56,246 nt of DNA from Acidovorax sp. GW101-3H11. Its GTDB lineage: Bacteria; Pseudomonadota; Gammaproteobacteria; Burkholderiales; Burkholderiaceae_C. This document shows, in pieces, positions 37,237 to 44,691 of this stretch. Each line of letters opens with the position of its first letter. Position 1 is the stretch's first letter. Below the pieces are notes generated by a model. It was not told the DNA's origin and did no database searches. It saw only the letters and a program-made list of their open reading frames with translations. The translations under genes were made by a program, and so were the position numbers. Location: NCBI RefSeq assembly GCF_001633105.1, contig NZ_LUKZ01000012.1, positions 95,031 through 151,276 of the forward strand, read 5' to 3'.

Positions 37237-38543
37237 CAGAAAAAGTCCACGTAACGAGTGAATTCGGCCTTGGATATTTCCAGCACTAGCTCATCGCATT
37301 CAGCGCGTTTGACCGCTAGGTACTCAGCAATAAATGCCTCACCCAAGCCGCGGCGCATGACTTCGCTAGCATCCAGTTCGTCCAATGCATCTGGTAACGA
37401 GGTGGGAAGACACTTGATACCAAGAGCGGCGAGATCAGCTACAGACAGGACATAGAGGTTATCGTTCACTGGCTGGCCAGGTTCTAGCTCGCGTTCAATC
37501 CCGTCGAGTCCTGCATAGATAACTGCTGCTGTCAGTAGATAGGGGTTAGCCGCTGCGTCGGGTAGGCGCAGCTCCAGTCGGCCTCCAGGAACACGCACAA
37601 GTGCAGTGCGATTATTATTGCCATACGCAATGTTGATAGGCGCCCATGTTGCGCCTGAGCGAGAGCCGCTCTTGACTAGACGCTTGTAGCTATTGACACA
37701 CGGCGCAGCAATGGCAGTGAGGGCGGCCGCATTCGCCATTAGTCCACCCAGGAATTGGTAGGCCATGGGCGATAGATCCATTTCCCGAGGATCAGTCTTG
37801 TCCTCGAAGGCGTTATCACAAAACTCGCCACCTGCGGACATATGCATATGCAACCCACTGCCCGACCGCTCTGCAAAGGGCTTCGGCATGAAGGAACACA
37901 GCATGCCATGTTTCTTCGCAATGGCCTGGGCTGCCATTTTGAAATAGGTTAGGTTGTCTGCAGTCTTGAGGGCATCGGCGTAAGTGAAGTTCATCTCAAA
38001 CTGACCATTGGCATCTTCATGGTCAATCTGGTAAACGTCGATACCAGCCTCTTCCAGCGCCGCACGCAGTTCCATAAGGAAATCAGACACCGAGGACAGA
38101 TGACGAAAGTCATAGCAAGGTTTATCCAAAGACTCAGACTCCGTAGCAACGACCCAACTCCCTGCAGCAGCACCCGCCTTAAGAAGGAAAAACTCTGGCT
38201 CCAAGCCCGTGAAAAACTCCAATCCGGTGGTCTCACGAAATTTGGCCAAGGCCTTCTTAAGTATCACCCTAGGGTCCAACGCATGCGGCTTGCCATCAAC
38301 ATAGCCCTCACAGGTAACACTTGCCGTCGACCCCATCCAGGGCACCGGACGAATCGAGTCGCGATCGCCAACGGCCATAAACTCGCGTCCATTGGGGCCC
38401 ATGCCCATACCGGCGATGGCGAACCCGGCAAAACCTGCGCCGGCACCAAAAATCATGTCCTTGTGCTTGGCAGGCACCAGCTTCGCTTTGGGCCTACCGT
38501 GGATATCCACAAACTGCGCCAGATAGTAGTCAAATTCGGCCAT
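37236..38543 (-). CDS. Glutamine-synthetase-family enzyme, type III GlnT / gamma-glutamylmethylamide synthetase-like
   Basis: The 435-residue ligase has the GS catalytic fold: LEPEFFLLK, YQIDHEDANGQFEMNF, GSGLHMHMSAGG, SYKRLVKSGSRSG and NRTALVRVPGGRLELRLPD. Its N-terminal beta-grasp part (FDYYLAQFVDIHGRPKAKLV, GMGMGPNGREFMAVGD) is like GlnT and gamma-glutamylmethylamide synthetase. The canonical DGSS motif that carries the ammonium-binding Asp in GlnA is GPNG here. It ligates glutamate to ammonia or a small amine; which one cannot be read from sequence. It is fourth in a five-gene minus-strand operon, 24 bases after the AsnB-like gene. Confidence 0.85.
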   Translation of the reverse strand: MAEFDYYLAQFVDIHGRPKAKLVPAKHKDMIFGAGAGFAGFAIAGMGMGPNGREFMAVGDRDSIRPVPWMGSTASVTCEGYVDGKPHALDPRVILKKALAKFRETTGLEFFTGLEPEFFLLKAGAAAGSWVVATESESLDKPCYDFRHLSSVSDFLMELRAALEEAGIDVYQIDHEDANGQFEMNFTYADALKTADNLTYFKMAAQAIAKKHGMLCSFMPKPFAERSGSGLHMHMSAGGEFCDNAFEDKTDPREMDLSPMAYQFLGGLMANAAALTAIAAPCVNSYKRLVKSGSRSGATWAPINIAYGNNNRTALVRVPGGRLELRLPDAAANPYLLTAAVIYAGLDGIERELEPGQPVNDNLYVLSVADLAALGIKCLPTSLPDALDELDASEVMRRGLGEAFIAEYLAVKRAECDELVLEISKAEFTRYVDFF

Positions 38544-38567
38544 AGTCCTGAAATCTCCGCTCGATGC

Positions 38568-40322
38568 TTACACAGTTTCTGGGAAAAACTCTTGCAGCCA
38601 AAGCTTGGTCATAAGCACCGTGCGTAACTGTTTGGTGTGGTTGTGCAGGCCGCTGCGATGCTCCTCCAGCATGACCAGCAATTCGTTGCGATCAAAGCGT
38701 CCGCCGTCGGACAAGGCCAATGTATCCCGCGCCCACTGATACAACGGCCCCTTGATCCATTCGCCGATCGGCAGCGTAGGCATGGTCTTGGGGCGAAACA
38801 CGAAGTCACGGTCGTAGTAGTTCTCTGCAGCCTTTTTGAGGAAGTGCTTTCCAACGCCCTGATGAAACTTGGAGGTGATGGGCAAACGAGCAAGCAGCTC
38901 GCTGACACGGTGATCCAGGAAAGGCGCCCGCGCCTCAATAGACCAGCAAGCTCCCATGCGGTCACCCTTGACCGAATTATTGCCGGGCATGAGAGCCGTC
39001 AGCTCGTAGGCAGCCACTTGCTCCATGGGCTCCAGGTCACGGAACGGCTCGATGATGCTCATGAACTTGTCAAGTGCACCCTCGGTATGCGGCAAAAACG
39101 ACACACTCATCATGCGCTTGCGATCCTTTTCCGAGCTGTAGCTAATGAGGTCGAAATAGCTACGCATAGAGAAATTGGCGCGCGTCATCTCGGAAAAAAA
39201 CTGCTCGTTGTGCCGGAAGCCCAACATGACCTCATCGGGGCCGTCCCCCGTAAACATGACGATTTTCCCCATCTCATGCGCCTTGCGAGACAGCAGGTAA
39301 AAAAGGAAAAAAGAGAAATCACCGTGCGGCTGCTCCGCATGCCTGACAACGGAGCGTGCGATTTCCGGAATATCCGAAGGCTGGATATCCAGCGCGCTCA
39401 AGTTAATATTCAGGTCCGTAGCCACCCGCTCTGCATAAGCGTATTCAGAAAAACCCTCATGCTCGATCCGCAGACCAATAGCATCCAAGCGGGGGCGGTT
39501 CCACTGGGGCACCAGTCGATTAGCAATGACCGAGGAGTCCACGCCACCCGAGAGGAACAGGCCACCATCCACATCAAACCGCATCTGCAGTTTGACTGCT
39601 TCGTCCAGAGCACGCTCCAAATCAGCCTGCTCCGCATCAAGGCGCTCGCCATCCAGTGGCCACTCCCAATAGCGCACAGGCTCAGAGAAACTGCCTCCAC
39701 CATAGCGGATGAAAGTGCCAGGCATCAGGTGTCGGATTCCCTCAAAGCAGGTCTCCGGCGGCGGGCAATAGTTGAAAGTGAACACGTTGCCCAATGCTGA
39801 TTCGTTCACCTTGCGCTCAAATTTTGGCAACGCGAGGATGGCTTTCATCTCGCTGGCAAATGCCACCCCTCCTTGATAGGGGGCGTAAAAGCAGGGTTTG
39901 ATACCCTGGCGATCACGGGCTAGCATGCCCGTCTGTGTCCGCTGGTCCCATATAAAAAAAGCAAACATGCCGACCAGATCGTCGAGCATCTTCTCGCCTT
40001 TTTCGCACCAAAGGTGAACCAGCACTTCCGTGTCACAACGCGACTTGAATTTGTAGCCCTTGGCCTTGAGCTGTTCGCGCAACTCTATGAAGTTGAAGAT
40101 CTCCCCGTTGAAAACCACCCAGACCTTGCCATCGGTGCTGGACATCGGTTGCATGCCGTTTTCGGGGTCAACCACGGCCAGTCGGGCGTGCCCCAGAACA
40201 GCACCACCCAAATCCTCAACACCCTGCTCATCCACACCACGGTATTTGATGCAGTCGATCATCTTCCAGACGTCGTCTTTCGTCACGCCCGCAGCGTTGA
40301 CCACACCTGCTATTCCACACAT
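38568..40322 (-). CDS. asnB: AsnB-type asparagine synthetase (glutamine-hydrolysing) of the glycan operon
   Basis: The 584-residue protein has a class II glutaminase domain with the N-terminal nucleophile Cys2 (MCGIAGVVNAAG), YRGVDEQG, FNGEIFNFIELR and CDTEVLVHLW. A synthetase domain follows with the PP-loop FLSGGVDSSVIANRL and FTGDGPDEVMLGF. AsnB-like proteins are common in polysaccharide clusters, where they can amidate uronic acids or other carboxylates, so the true acceptor may be a sugar rather than aspartate. It lies nine bases after gcvPB and is probably translated with it. Confidence 0.9.
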   Translation of the reverse strand: MCGIAGVVNAAGVTKDDVWKMIDCIKYRGVDEQGVEDLGGAVLGHARLAVVDPENGMQPMSSTDGKVWVVFNGEIFNFIELREQLKAKGYKFKSRCDTEVLVHLWCEKGEKMLDDLVGMFAFFIWDQRTQTGMLARDRQGIKPCFYAPYQGGVAFASEMKAILALPKFERKVNESALGNVFTFNYCPPPETCFEGIRHLMPGTFIRYGGGSFSEPVRYWEWPLDGERLDAEQADLERALDEAVKLQMRFDVDGGLFLSGGVDSSVIANRLVPQWNRPRLDAIGLRIEHEGFSEYAYAERVATDLNINLSALDIQPSDIPEIARSVVRHAEQPHGDFSFFLFYLLSRKAHEMGKIVMFTGDGPDEVMLGFRHNEQFFSEMTRANFSMRSYFDLISYSSEKDRKRMMSVSFLPHTEGALDKFMSIIEPFRDLEPMEQVAAYELTALMPGNNSVKGDRMGACWSIEARAPFLDHRVSELLARLPITSKFHQGVGKHFLKKAAENYYDRDFVFRPKTMPTLPIGEWIKGPLYQWARDTLALSDGGRFDRNELLVMLEEHRSGLHNHTKQLRTVLMTKLWLQEFFPETV

Positions 40323-40331
40323 GGAAATTCC

Positions 40332-41753
40332 TTAATTCTTTAAATCGATTCGTGCAATCTTGCGGCTCAAGGGAGCTCGGCCCACCAGGGCTTCATCCGT
40401 GGCATCTTCGTTGAAAACCCGTTCGAAGATTTCCACCTGATAGTCCAGGCTGGCTTTCGTTTCAGTCTCGGTGGGTTCGATCAGCATCGCGGACTTCAGG
40501 TCGCCCGGGAAGTACACGCATCCAGCCCCCACCAAAGTGGGAGGATGAATGCCGTAGTCAATCAATCGTTTGGCGAACTGCCTAGCAGAGGTATTGAGCT
40601 TCTCGCCGGAGAGCAGCGTCTCATGCTTGCAGAACTGGCGATACACCGGGGGCAGCATAGGCGCTAATCGGTGCTGAAGATAGTTGGCATTCAGTACAGC
40701 GTTCTCCGACGCCTCACGGAGCCCGCGCGCGCCCATCGTGCGCAGATATCCGTAGGCCCGAAGCAAAACCCCCACATGGCCGTGGAAGCTTTTCATCCGA
40801 CCAATGGACAGAGGCAGGTCCCCATCGGGCTGAGCAACGCCGTCTTTGCGGACCACCACAGGGCTGGGCAAATACGCGGCCAGCCCTGCCTTCACGGCTA
40901 CAGGCCCTGCCCCTGGACCGCCTCCGCCATGAGGCGTCGAAAATGTCTTGTGGACATTGACGTGCACCACGTCAAAACCCATGTCACCAGGACGCACAAT
41001 GCCCATCAAAGCGTTGAGATTGGCACCGTCGTAGTACAGCAATGATCCGTTGGCGTGCACTGCATCGGCAATTTCTACGATCTGATCTTCAAACAAACCC
41101 AGTGTCGATGGATTCGTCAGCATGAATGCGGCTACATCAGGCGTCAGCATCTCGCGCAGGGAAACCATGTCCACGCGGCCCTTCAGGTCCGAGGGCACAA
41201 TTCGGCAATCAAACCCTGCCATGGCAGCGGACGCCGGGTTGGTGCCATGGGCTGAATCAGGCACTAGCACCACCGGACGAATCACGCCGAGTTGGGCAAA
41301 GTACTTGCGGATGACTAGCAACCCAGCCAGTTCACCGTGCGCGCCAGCGGCTGGCGCCAGGCAACAGGCATCCATTCCGGTGACCTCATTCACCATCGAC
41401 TGGAGTCGCTCGTACAGCTCCCAAACACCCCGCAGGGTGTCAACGTCCTGCATCGGGTGGGCGCTCACAAAACCCGGCAATCGGGCCAGCTCGTCGTTGC
41501 GTTTGGGGTTGTACTTCATCGTGCACGACCCAAGTGGGTAGGGCCCGTTGTCCACGCCATGGGACTCCTGGCTCAACCGGGTGAAATGGCGCACGACGTC
41601 TACCTCGCTCACTTCCGGCAGACCAATCACAGTGCGCTGGCGGGCAAAAGAAGGCAGAGGAGGCGACACCAGCACCCTGCCCGCGAAAACGTCGCTGGCG
41701 GCACCGGGCCGATGAAGGTCGATGATGGATTGAGAAGGTGAAGTAGCGGACAT
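40332..41753 (-). CDS. gcvPB: Glycine dehydrogenase (decarboxylating) subunit 2, split P-protein
   Basis: The 473-residue C-terminal half of the glycine-cleavage P-protein carries the PLP lysine Lys269 (HVNVHKTFSTPHGGGGPG) and YPLGSCTMKYNPKRNDELAR. VLVPDSAHGTNPASAAMAGF, YYDGANLNALMG and GAGCVYFPGDLKSAMLIEPT follow. I begin at ATG 41753 (MSATSPSQSII), one base after the gcvPA stop, not at upstream in-frame codons. Known P-proteins decarboxylate glycine and pass an aminomethyl group to lipoyl-GcvH. No GcvH or GcvT lies in the window. Confidence 0.93.
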   Translation of the reverse strand: MSATSPSQSIIDLHRPGAASDVFAGRVLVSPPLPSFARQRTVIGLPEVSEVDVVRHFTRLSQESHGVDNGPYPLGSCTMKYNPKRNDELARLPGFVSAHPMQDVDTLRGVWELYERLQSMVNEVTGMDACCLAPAAGAHGELAGLLVIRKYFAQLGVIRPVVLVPDSAHGTNPASAAMAGFDCRIVPSDLKGRVDMVSLREMLTPDVAAFMLTNPSTLGLFEDQIVEIADAVHANGSLLYYDGANLNALMGIVRPGDMGFDVVHVNVHKTFSTPHGGGGPGAGPVAVKAGLAAYLPSPVVVRKDGVAQPDGDLPLSIGRMKSFHGHVGVLLRAYGYLRTMGARGLREASENAVLNANYLQHRLAPMLPPVYRQFCKHETLLSGEKLNTSARQFAKRLIDYGIHPPTLVGAGCVYFPGDLKSAMLIEPTETETKASLDYQVEIFERVFNEDATDEALVGRAPLSRKIARIDLKN

Positions 41754-41754
41754 T

Positions 41755-43155
41755 TCAGGACTCCCGCAAACACGCGCGAGCATGCGCCACATAGGCCTCT
41801 AGGTCAGCCAGACTCTTGGTCTCTGTCACGGCAACCAACAAACCTCGTCCATGGCCCACCAGCCCCTCCTCGAGAGGAACACCTGCAAAGATGCCGAGGT
41901 TGCGCATGCGAGTGCAGAAGGTCGCCACATCCACGGGCAGCGCAACCGCAAACTCGTTGAAATGCACCCCGCTACGCAACGCGCTGACACCGTCGATCGA
42001 GGTCAAAAGCTCGCGCAGCCTTGCCGCATTGGCGGCATTCATCTGGGCAATGCGCATGAAATTGCGCTCTCCCAAGCAGGCCAAATGGATGGCTACTCGA
42101 ATGGCATTAAGGGCCTGGTTGGAGCAGATGTGGCTGGTCGCCTTGTCACGCGCCACATGTTGCTCACGGTCTTCCTTGACCAGCGCATACCCGAGCTGTC
42201 CATTCAGGTCGTGAACACGGCCTACAAGGCGGCCGGGCAAGTAACGCTCCAGTGGCTTGGCGCAGGCAATGATGCCAACATAAGGTCCCCCGGCGCTCAG
42301 CGGCAAACCCAGAGGCTGGCCTTCACATACAACGATATCGGCTCCCAACGCACCGGGTGCCTCCAGCCATCCGCACAGCAAAGGATTGACACACACTGTC
42401 AGCAGCGCACCGTGCTGCGAACACATCAGCGCAACCGCCTGCACATCCTCGACCAGCCCGAGGGCGTTGGGACTTTGCAGCGCCACGCCAGCCACATCCC
42501 CACTCGCGATCAGATTGGCCATGGCGGCGGCATCCACCATCCCAGTCACGGGATCTTGCGCCACGTAAACCACCTGTACGCCTCGGGGCAGGAGGTAGGT
42601 GTCAAGCACCTCGCGATACTGCGCCCAGACCGCTTGCGCCACAACCACACGGCGCTTGCCACTGGCAGAGCACATCATCCAGCAGGATTCAGCCAGTGCG
42701 GTAGCCCCATCATAGACAGAACAGTTGACGCACTCCCGCCCCAGAAGGCGCCCCAGCAACACCTGAAACTCAAACAGGGCTTGCAAAAGCCCTTGACTCA
42801 TCTCCGGCTGATACGGTGTGTAGGCAGTCAGGAACTCACCGCGCGAAACAATGGCATCCACAACGGCGGGAATGTAGTGCTCGTAAGCTCCACACCCCAA
42901 AAAACTGGTGTGCGACAACACAGTGGAGTTCATGTCGGCCATGCTCCGCACATCACGCATCAGCTCCCATTCACTGAGTGCGGGGGGCAAATCCAGCTCA
43001 CGACGCAAACGGACCTGTGCAGGCACATCGGCAAACAACTGCTCCACCGAATCCAGCCCCATAACTTCCAGCATCGACTGGACGTCTGAGCCAGTGTGCA
43101 CGTTAAAACCGGTGGGCATTCGCTCCATCGCAGAGCTATTCTTACTTGGGTTCAC
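41755..43155 (-). CDS. gcvPA: Glycine dehydrogenase (decarboxylating) subunit 1, split P-protein
   Basis: The 466-residue N-terminal half of a two-subunit P-protein has FLGCGAYEHYIPAVVDAIVS, TAYTPYQPEMSQGLLQALFE, NCSVYDGATALAES and EGQPLGLPLSAGGPYVGI. DKATSHICSNQALNAIR lies near the end. It pairs with GcvPB to form the alpha2-beta2 enzyme. Most proteobacteria use a single fused GcvP of about 950 residues, so a split pair inside a sugar island looks acquired. It is the first gene of the minus-strand operon; a 162-base gap separates it from the phosphoglycosyl transferase. Confidence 0.93.
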   Translation of the reverse strand: MNPSKNSSAMERMPTGFNVHTGSDVQSMLEVMGLDSVEQLFADVPAQVRLRRELDLPPALSEWELMRDVRSMADMNSTVLSHTSFLGCGAYEHYIPAVVDAIVSRGEFLTAYTPYQPEMSQGLLQALFEFQVLLGRLLGRECVNCSVYDGATALAESCWMMCSASGKRRVVVAQAVWAQYREVLDTYLLPRGVQVVYVAQDPVTGMVDAAAMANLIASGDVAGVALQSPNALGLVEDVQAVALMCSQHGALLTVCVNPLLCGWLEAPGALGADIVVCEGQPLGLPLSAGGPYVGIIACAKPLERYLPGRLVGRVHDLNGQLGYALVKEDREQHVARDKATSHICSNQALNAIRVAIHLACLGERNFMRIAQMNAANAARLRELLTSIDGVSALRSGVHFNEFAVALPVDVATFCTRMRNLGIFAGVPLEEGLVGHGRGLLVAVTETKSLADLEAYVAHARACLRES

Positions 43156-43317
43156 AAGGATGAAGCGCCTGTTCGGGACGCCATGTTGGACTACAAATTG
43201 GAGCGAGGATCTTTAAGCAAGCCCCTCTTTGGAGGAGCACAGAGGGCCGCAGAGCCGACCATTCGATGCCAAGCGTAGCATGCTCCGTACACGCACTGCA
43301 GGATATCCAAAGCATCA
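43156..43317 (-). other. Intergenic region upstream of the gcvPA operon
   Basis: On the minus strand GCCCTCT can pair with AGAGGGGC around GTGCTCCTCCAA (near 43223-43250), followed by TTGCTTAAAG. This may end the upstream unit or be part of a leader. I looked for the conserved core of a glycine riboswitch before gcvPA and did not find it. Confidence 0.35.
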
Positions 43318-43875
43318 TCAGTTGGCGATCAATCGACCAAGCCGCTTGACGGTCCCCACCAGAATCTGGAGATCCAGCCAGACACTGACTTCACGGGCAT
43401 AGCGCAGATCTGCGGTCAGCCTTTGTTCATGGGTCGCCTCAGAACGGAATAGCACCTGCGCCAGACCAGTGATGCCCGGTCGTACGCTGCAGCGCTCGGC
43501 CCATTGCGCTTCGGAATACAGGCTGCGTTGAACCGGCAGATCTGGGCGCGGACCGACCAGGCTCATATCACCCTTGATCACATTCAGGAGCTGAGGCAAC
43601 TCATCAATGCTGGTACGGCGTAAGAAACGCCCTACCGGCGTGATGCGTGGATCCGCGCCACCTTCGGTGAAATGCGGCCCCAGAGTACCAGCATTGCGCA
43701 CCATGCTGCGAAATTTGTACATGTGAAACTCACGCCCATTGAGCCCCACACGAACCTGCCGAAAAAACACCGGGAAACCATCACCCCAAACACAGGCCAC
43801 GGCCGCCACCAACAGGACAGGACTCAACACCGCCAAGGCCAGCAGCGACAGAACCAGATCCATCAGGCGCTTCAT
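43318..43875 (-). CDS. Small phosphoglycosyl transferase (bacterial sugar transferase, PglC/WcaJ core)
   Basis: The 185-residue monotopic enzyme transfers a sugar phosphate from a UDP-sugar to undecaprenyl phosphate, the first membrane step of glycan assembly. One re-entrant helix lies at the N-terminus (MDLVLSLLALAVLSPVLLVA). VFFRQVRVGLNGREFHMYKF is family-typical. The Asp91-Glu92 catalytic pair sits in RTSIDELPQLLNVIKGDMSL, followed by VGPRPDLP. It lacks the large N-terminal part of WcaJ/WbaP. The likely donor is UDP-bacillosamine or UDP-QuiNAc-type sugar made through the WbpM-like dehydratase (inference). Confidence 0.93.
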   Translation of the reverse strand: MKRLMDLVLSLLALAVLSPVLLVAAVACVWGDGFPVFFRQVRVGLNGREFHMYKFRSMVRNAGTLGPHFTEGGADPRITPVGRFLRRTSIDELPQLLNVIKGDMSLVGPRPDLPVQRSLYSEAQWAERCSVRPGITGLAQVLFRSEATHEQRLTADLRYAREVSVWLDLQILVGTVKRLGRLIAN

Positions 43876-44678
43876 GCGGCTTGTCCTAAATCTGCAGCGA
43901 TGGCTTCGATCGCCTTGCGAACATGCAACTGGTCGGACTCCACCTGACCCGACGTACGCGCCGCGAGCGCACTTTCTGCCCCCCGGATTGAGCGCACCTG
44001 GTCTTCAAATGAGCCCACAGCCTCACTAGCATGAAAAGTGCGCGACAAAATCACCGCCTGCGAACCCAGGCGGAGGTGTTCTGCCAGCACATCTCGCCCT
44101 GGCAATAGCCCCTCATCCAGCCGAGCAATCCCCCCGAACCCAAAACGCAACCCCTGGGCATGCACCCTGGCAGCGATCCGGTCCAGCACCCCTTGCCCCA
44201 AAGGCTCAAACATGAACCTGCAGCCTAGCGAGAGATGCAAATCATTGAGCCCCACGAACACCTCGCACAACCCCGGGGTATCCACCCAATCGTCCAAGGA
44301 CTGCAGCGCACCCGCGGTCTCCAGCAGCGCCACGATGGGCGCCCGCCCGGCCACGATGCGGCTGAAGGCCTGCAGTTCATCGGGGGTTTGAAACATGGGC
44401 AGCATGACCCAGTCGGCGCCCTGGGCCAGTACTGCGTCCAGCTCATCCGGGGTGCCTGCATGCAAGGGGTTCACGCGAACCATCAGCAATGACCGCTGCA
44501 GTTGGGACTTGATGCGGCCGACATCCTCCATCCGGTGGGTGCTGATAAAGGTGTTGCGTCCGGCCTGGCGCTCCGCCTTGCCGTTAACTTCCAGATCGAC
44601 AAACAGGCGCATCCTCGGCAACGCGTCGCAGCGGCGTGCCAGCGCAGGGTCATTGGTGATCTGGATAAGGTCAATCAT
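43872..44678 (-). CDS. HpcH/HpaI aldolase / citrate-lyase-family protein
   Basis: The 268-residue TIM-barrel protein shows the family pattern LFVDLEVNGKAERQAG, LMVRVNPLHAGTPDELDAVL, ADWVMLPMFQTPDELQAFSR, VALLETAGALQSL and FVGLNDLHLSLG. The metal-binding Glu (ETAG) and Asp (NDLHL) are present. Such enzymes add or remove pyruvate-like or acetyl units. It overlaps the phosphoglycosyl transferase by four bases, so it is likely used in glycan precursor or pyruvyl chemistry, but no substrate is evident. It follows murJ by 13 bases. Confidence 0.85.
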   Translation of the reverse strand: MIDLIQITNDPALARRCDALPRMRLFVDLEVNGKAERQAGRNTFISTHRMEDVGRIKSQLQRSLLMVRVNPLHAGTPDELDAVLAQGADWVMLPMFQTPDELQAFSRIVAGRAPIVALLETAGALQSLDDWVDTPGLCEVFVGLNDLHLSLGCRFMFEPLGQGVLDRIAARVHAQGLRFGFGGIARLDEGLLPGRDVLAEHLRLGSQAVILSRTFHASEAVGSFEDQVRSIRGAESALAARTSGQVESDQLHVRKAIEAIAADLGQAA

Positions 44679-44691
44679 GGTGTGGCGCAGA

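Noticed and set aside
43156..43317. Glycine riboswitch upstream of gcvPA
   Set aside because: I looked on the minus strand for the conserved aptamer core and tandem layout and did not find them; only a weak bulged stem is visible.
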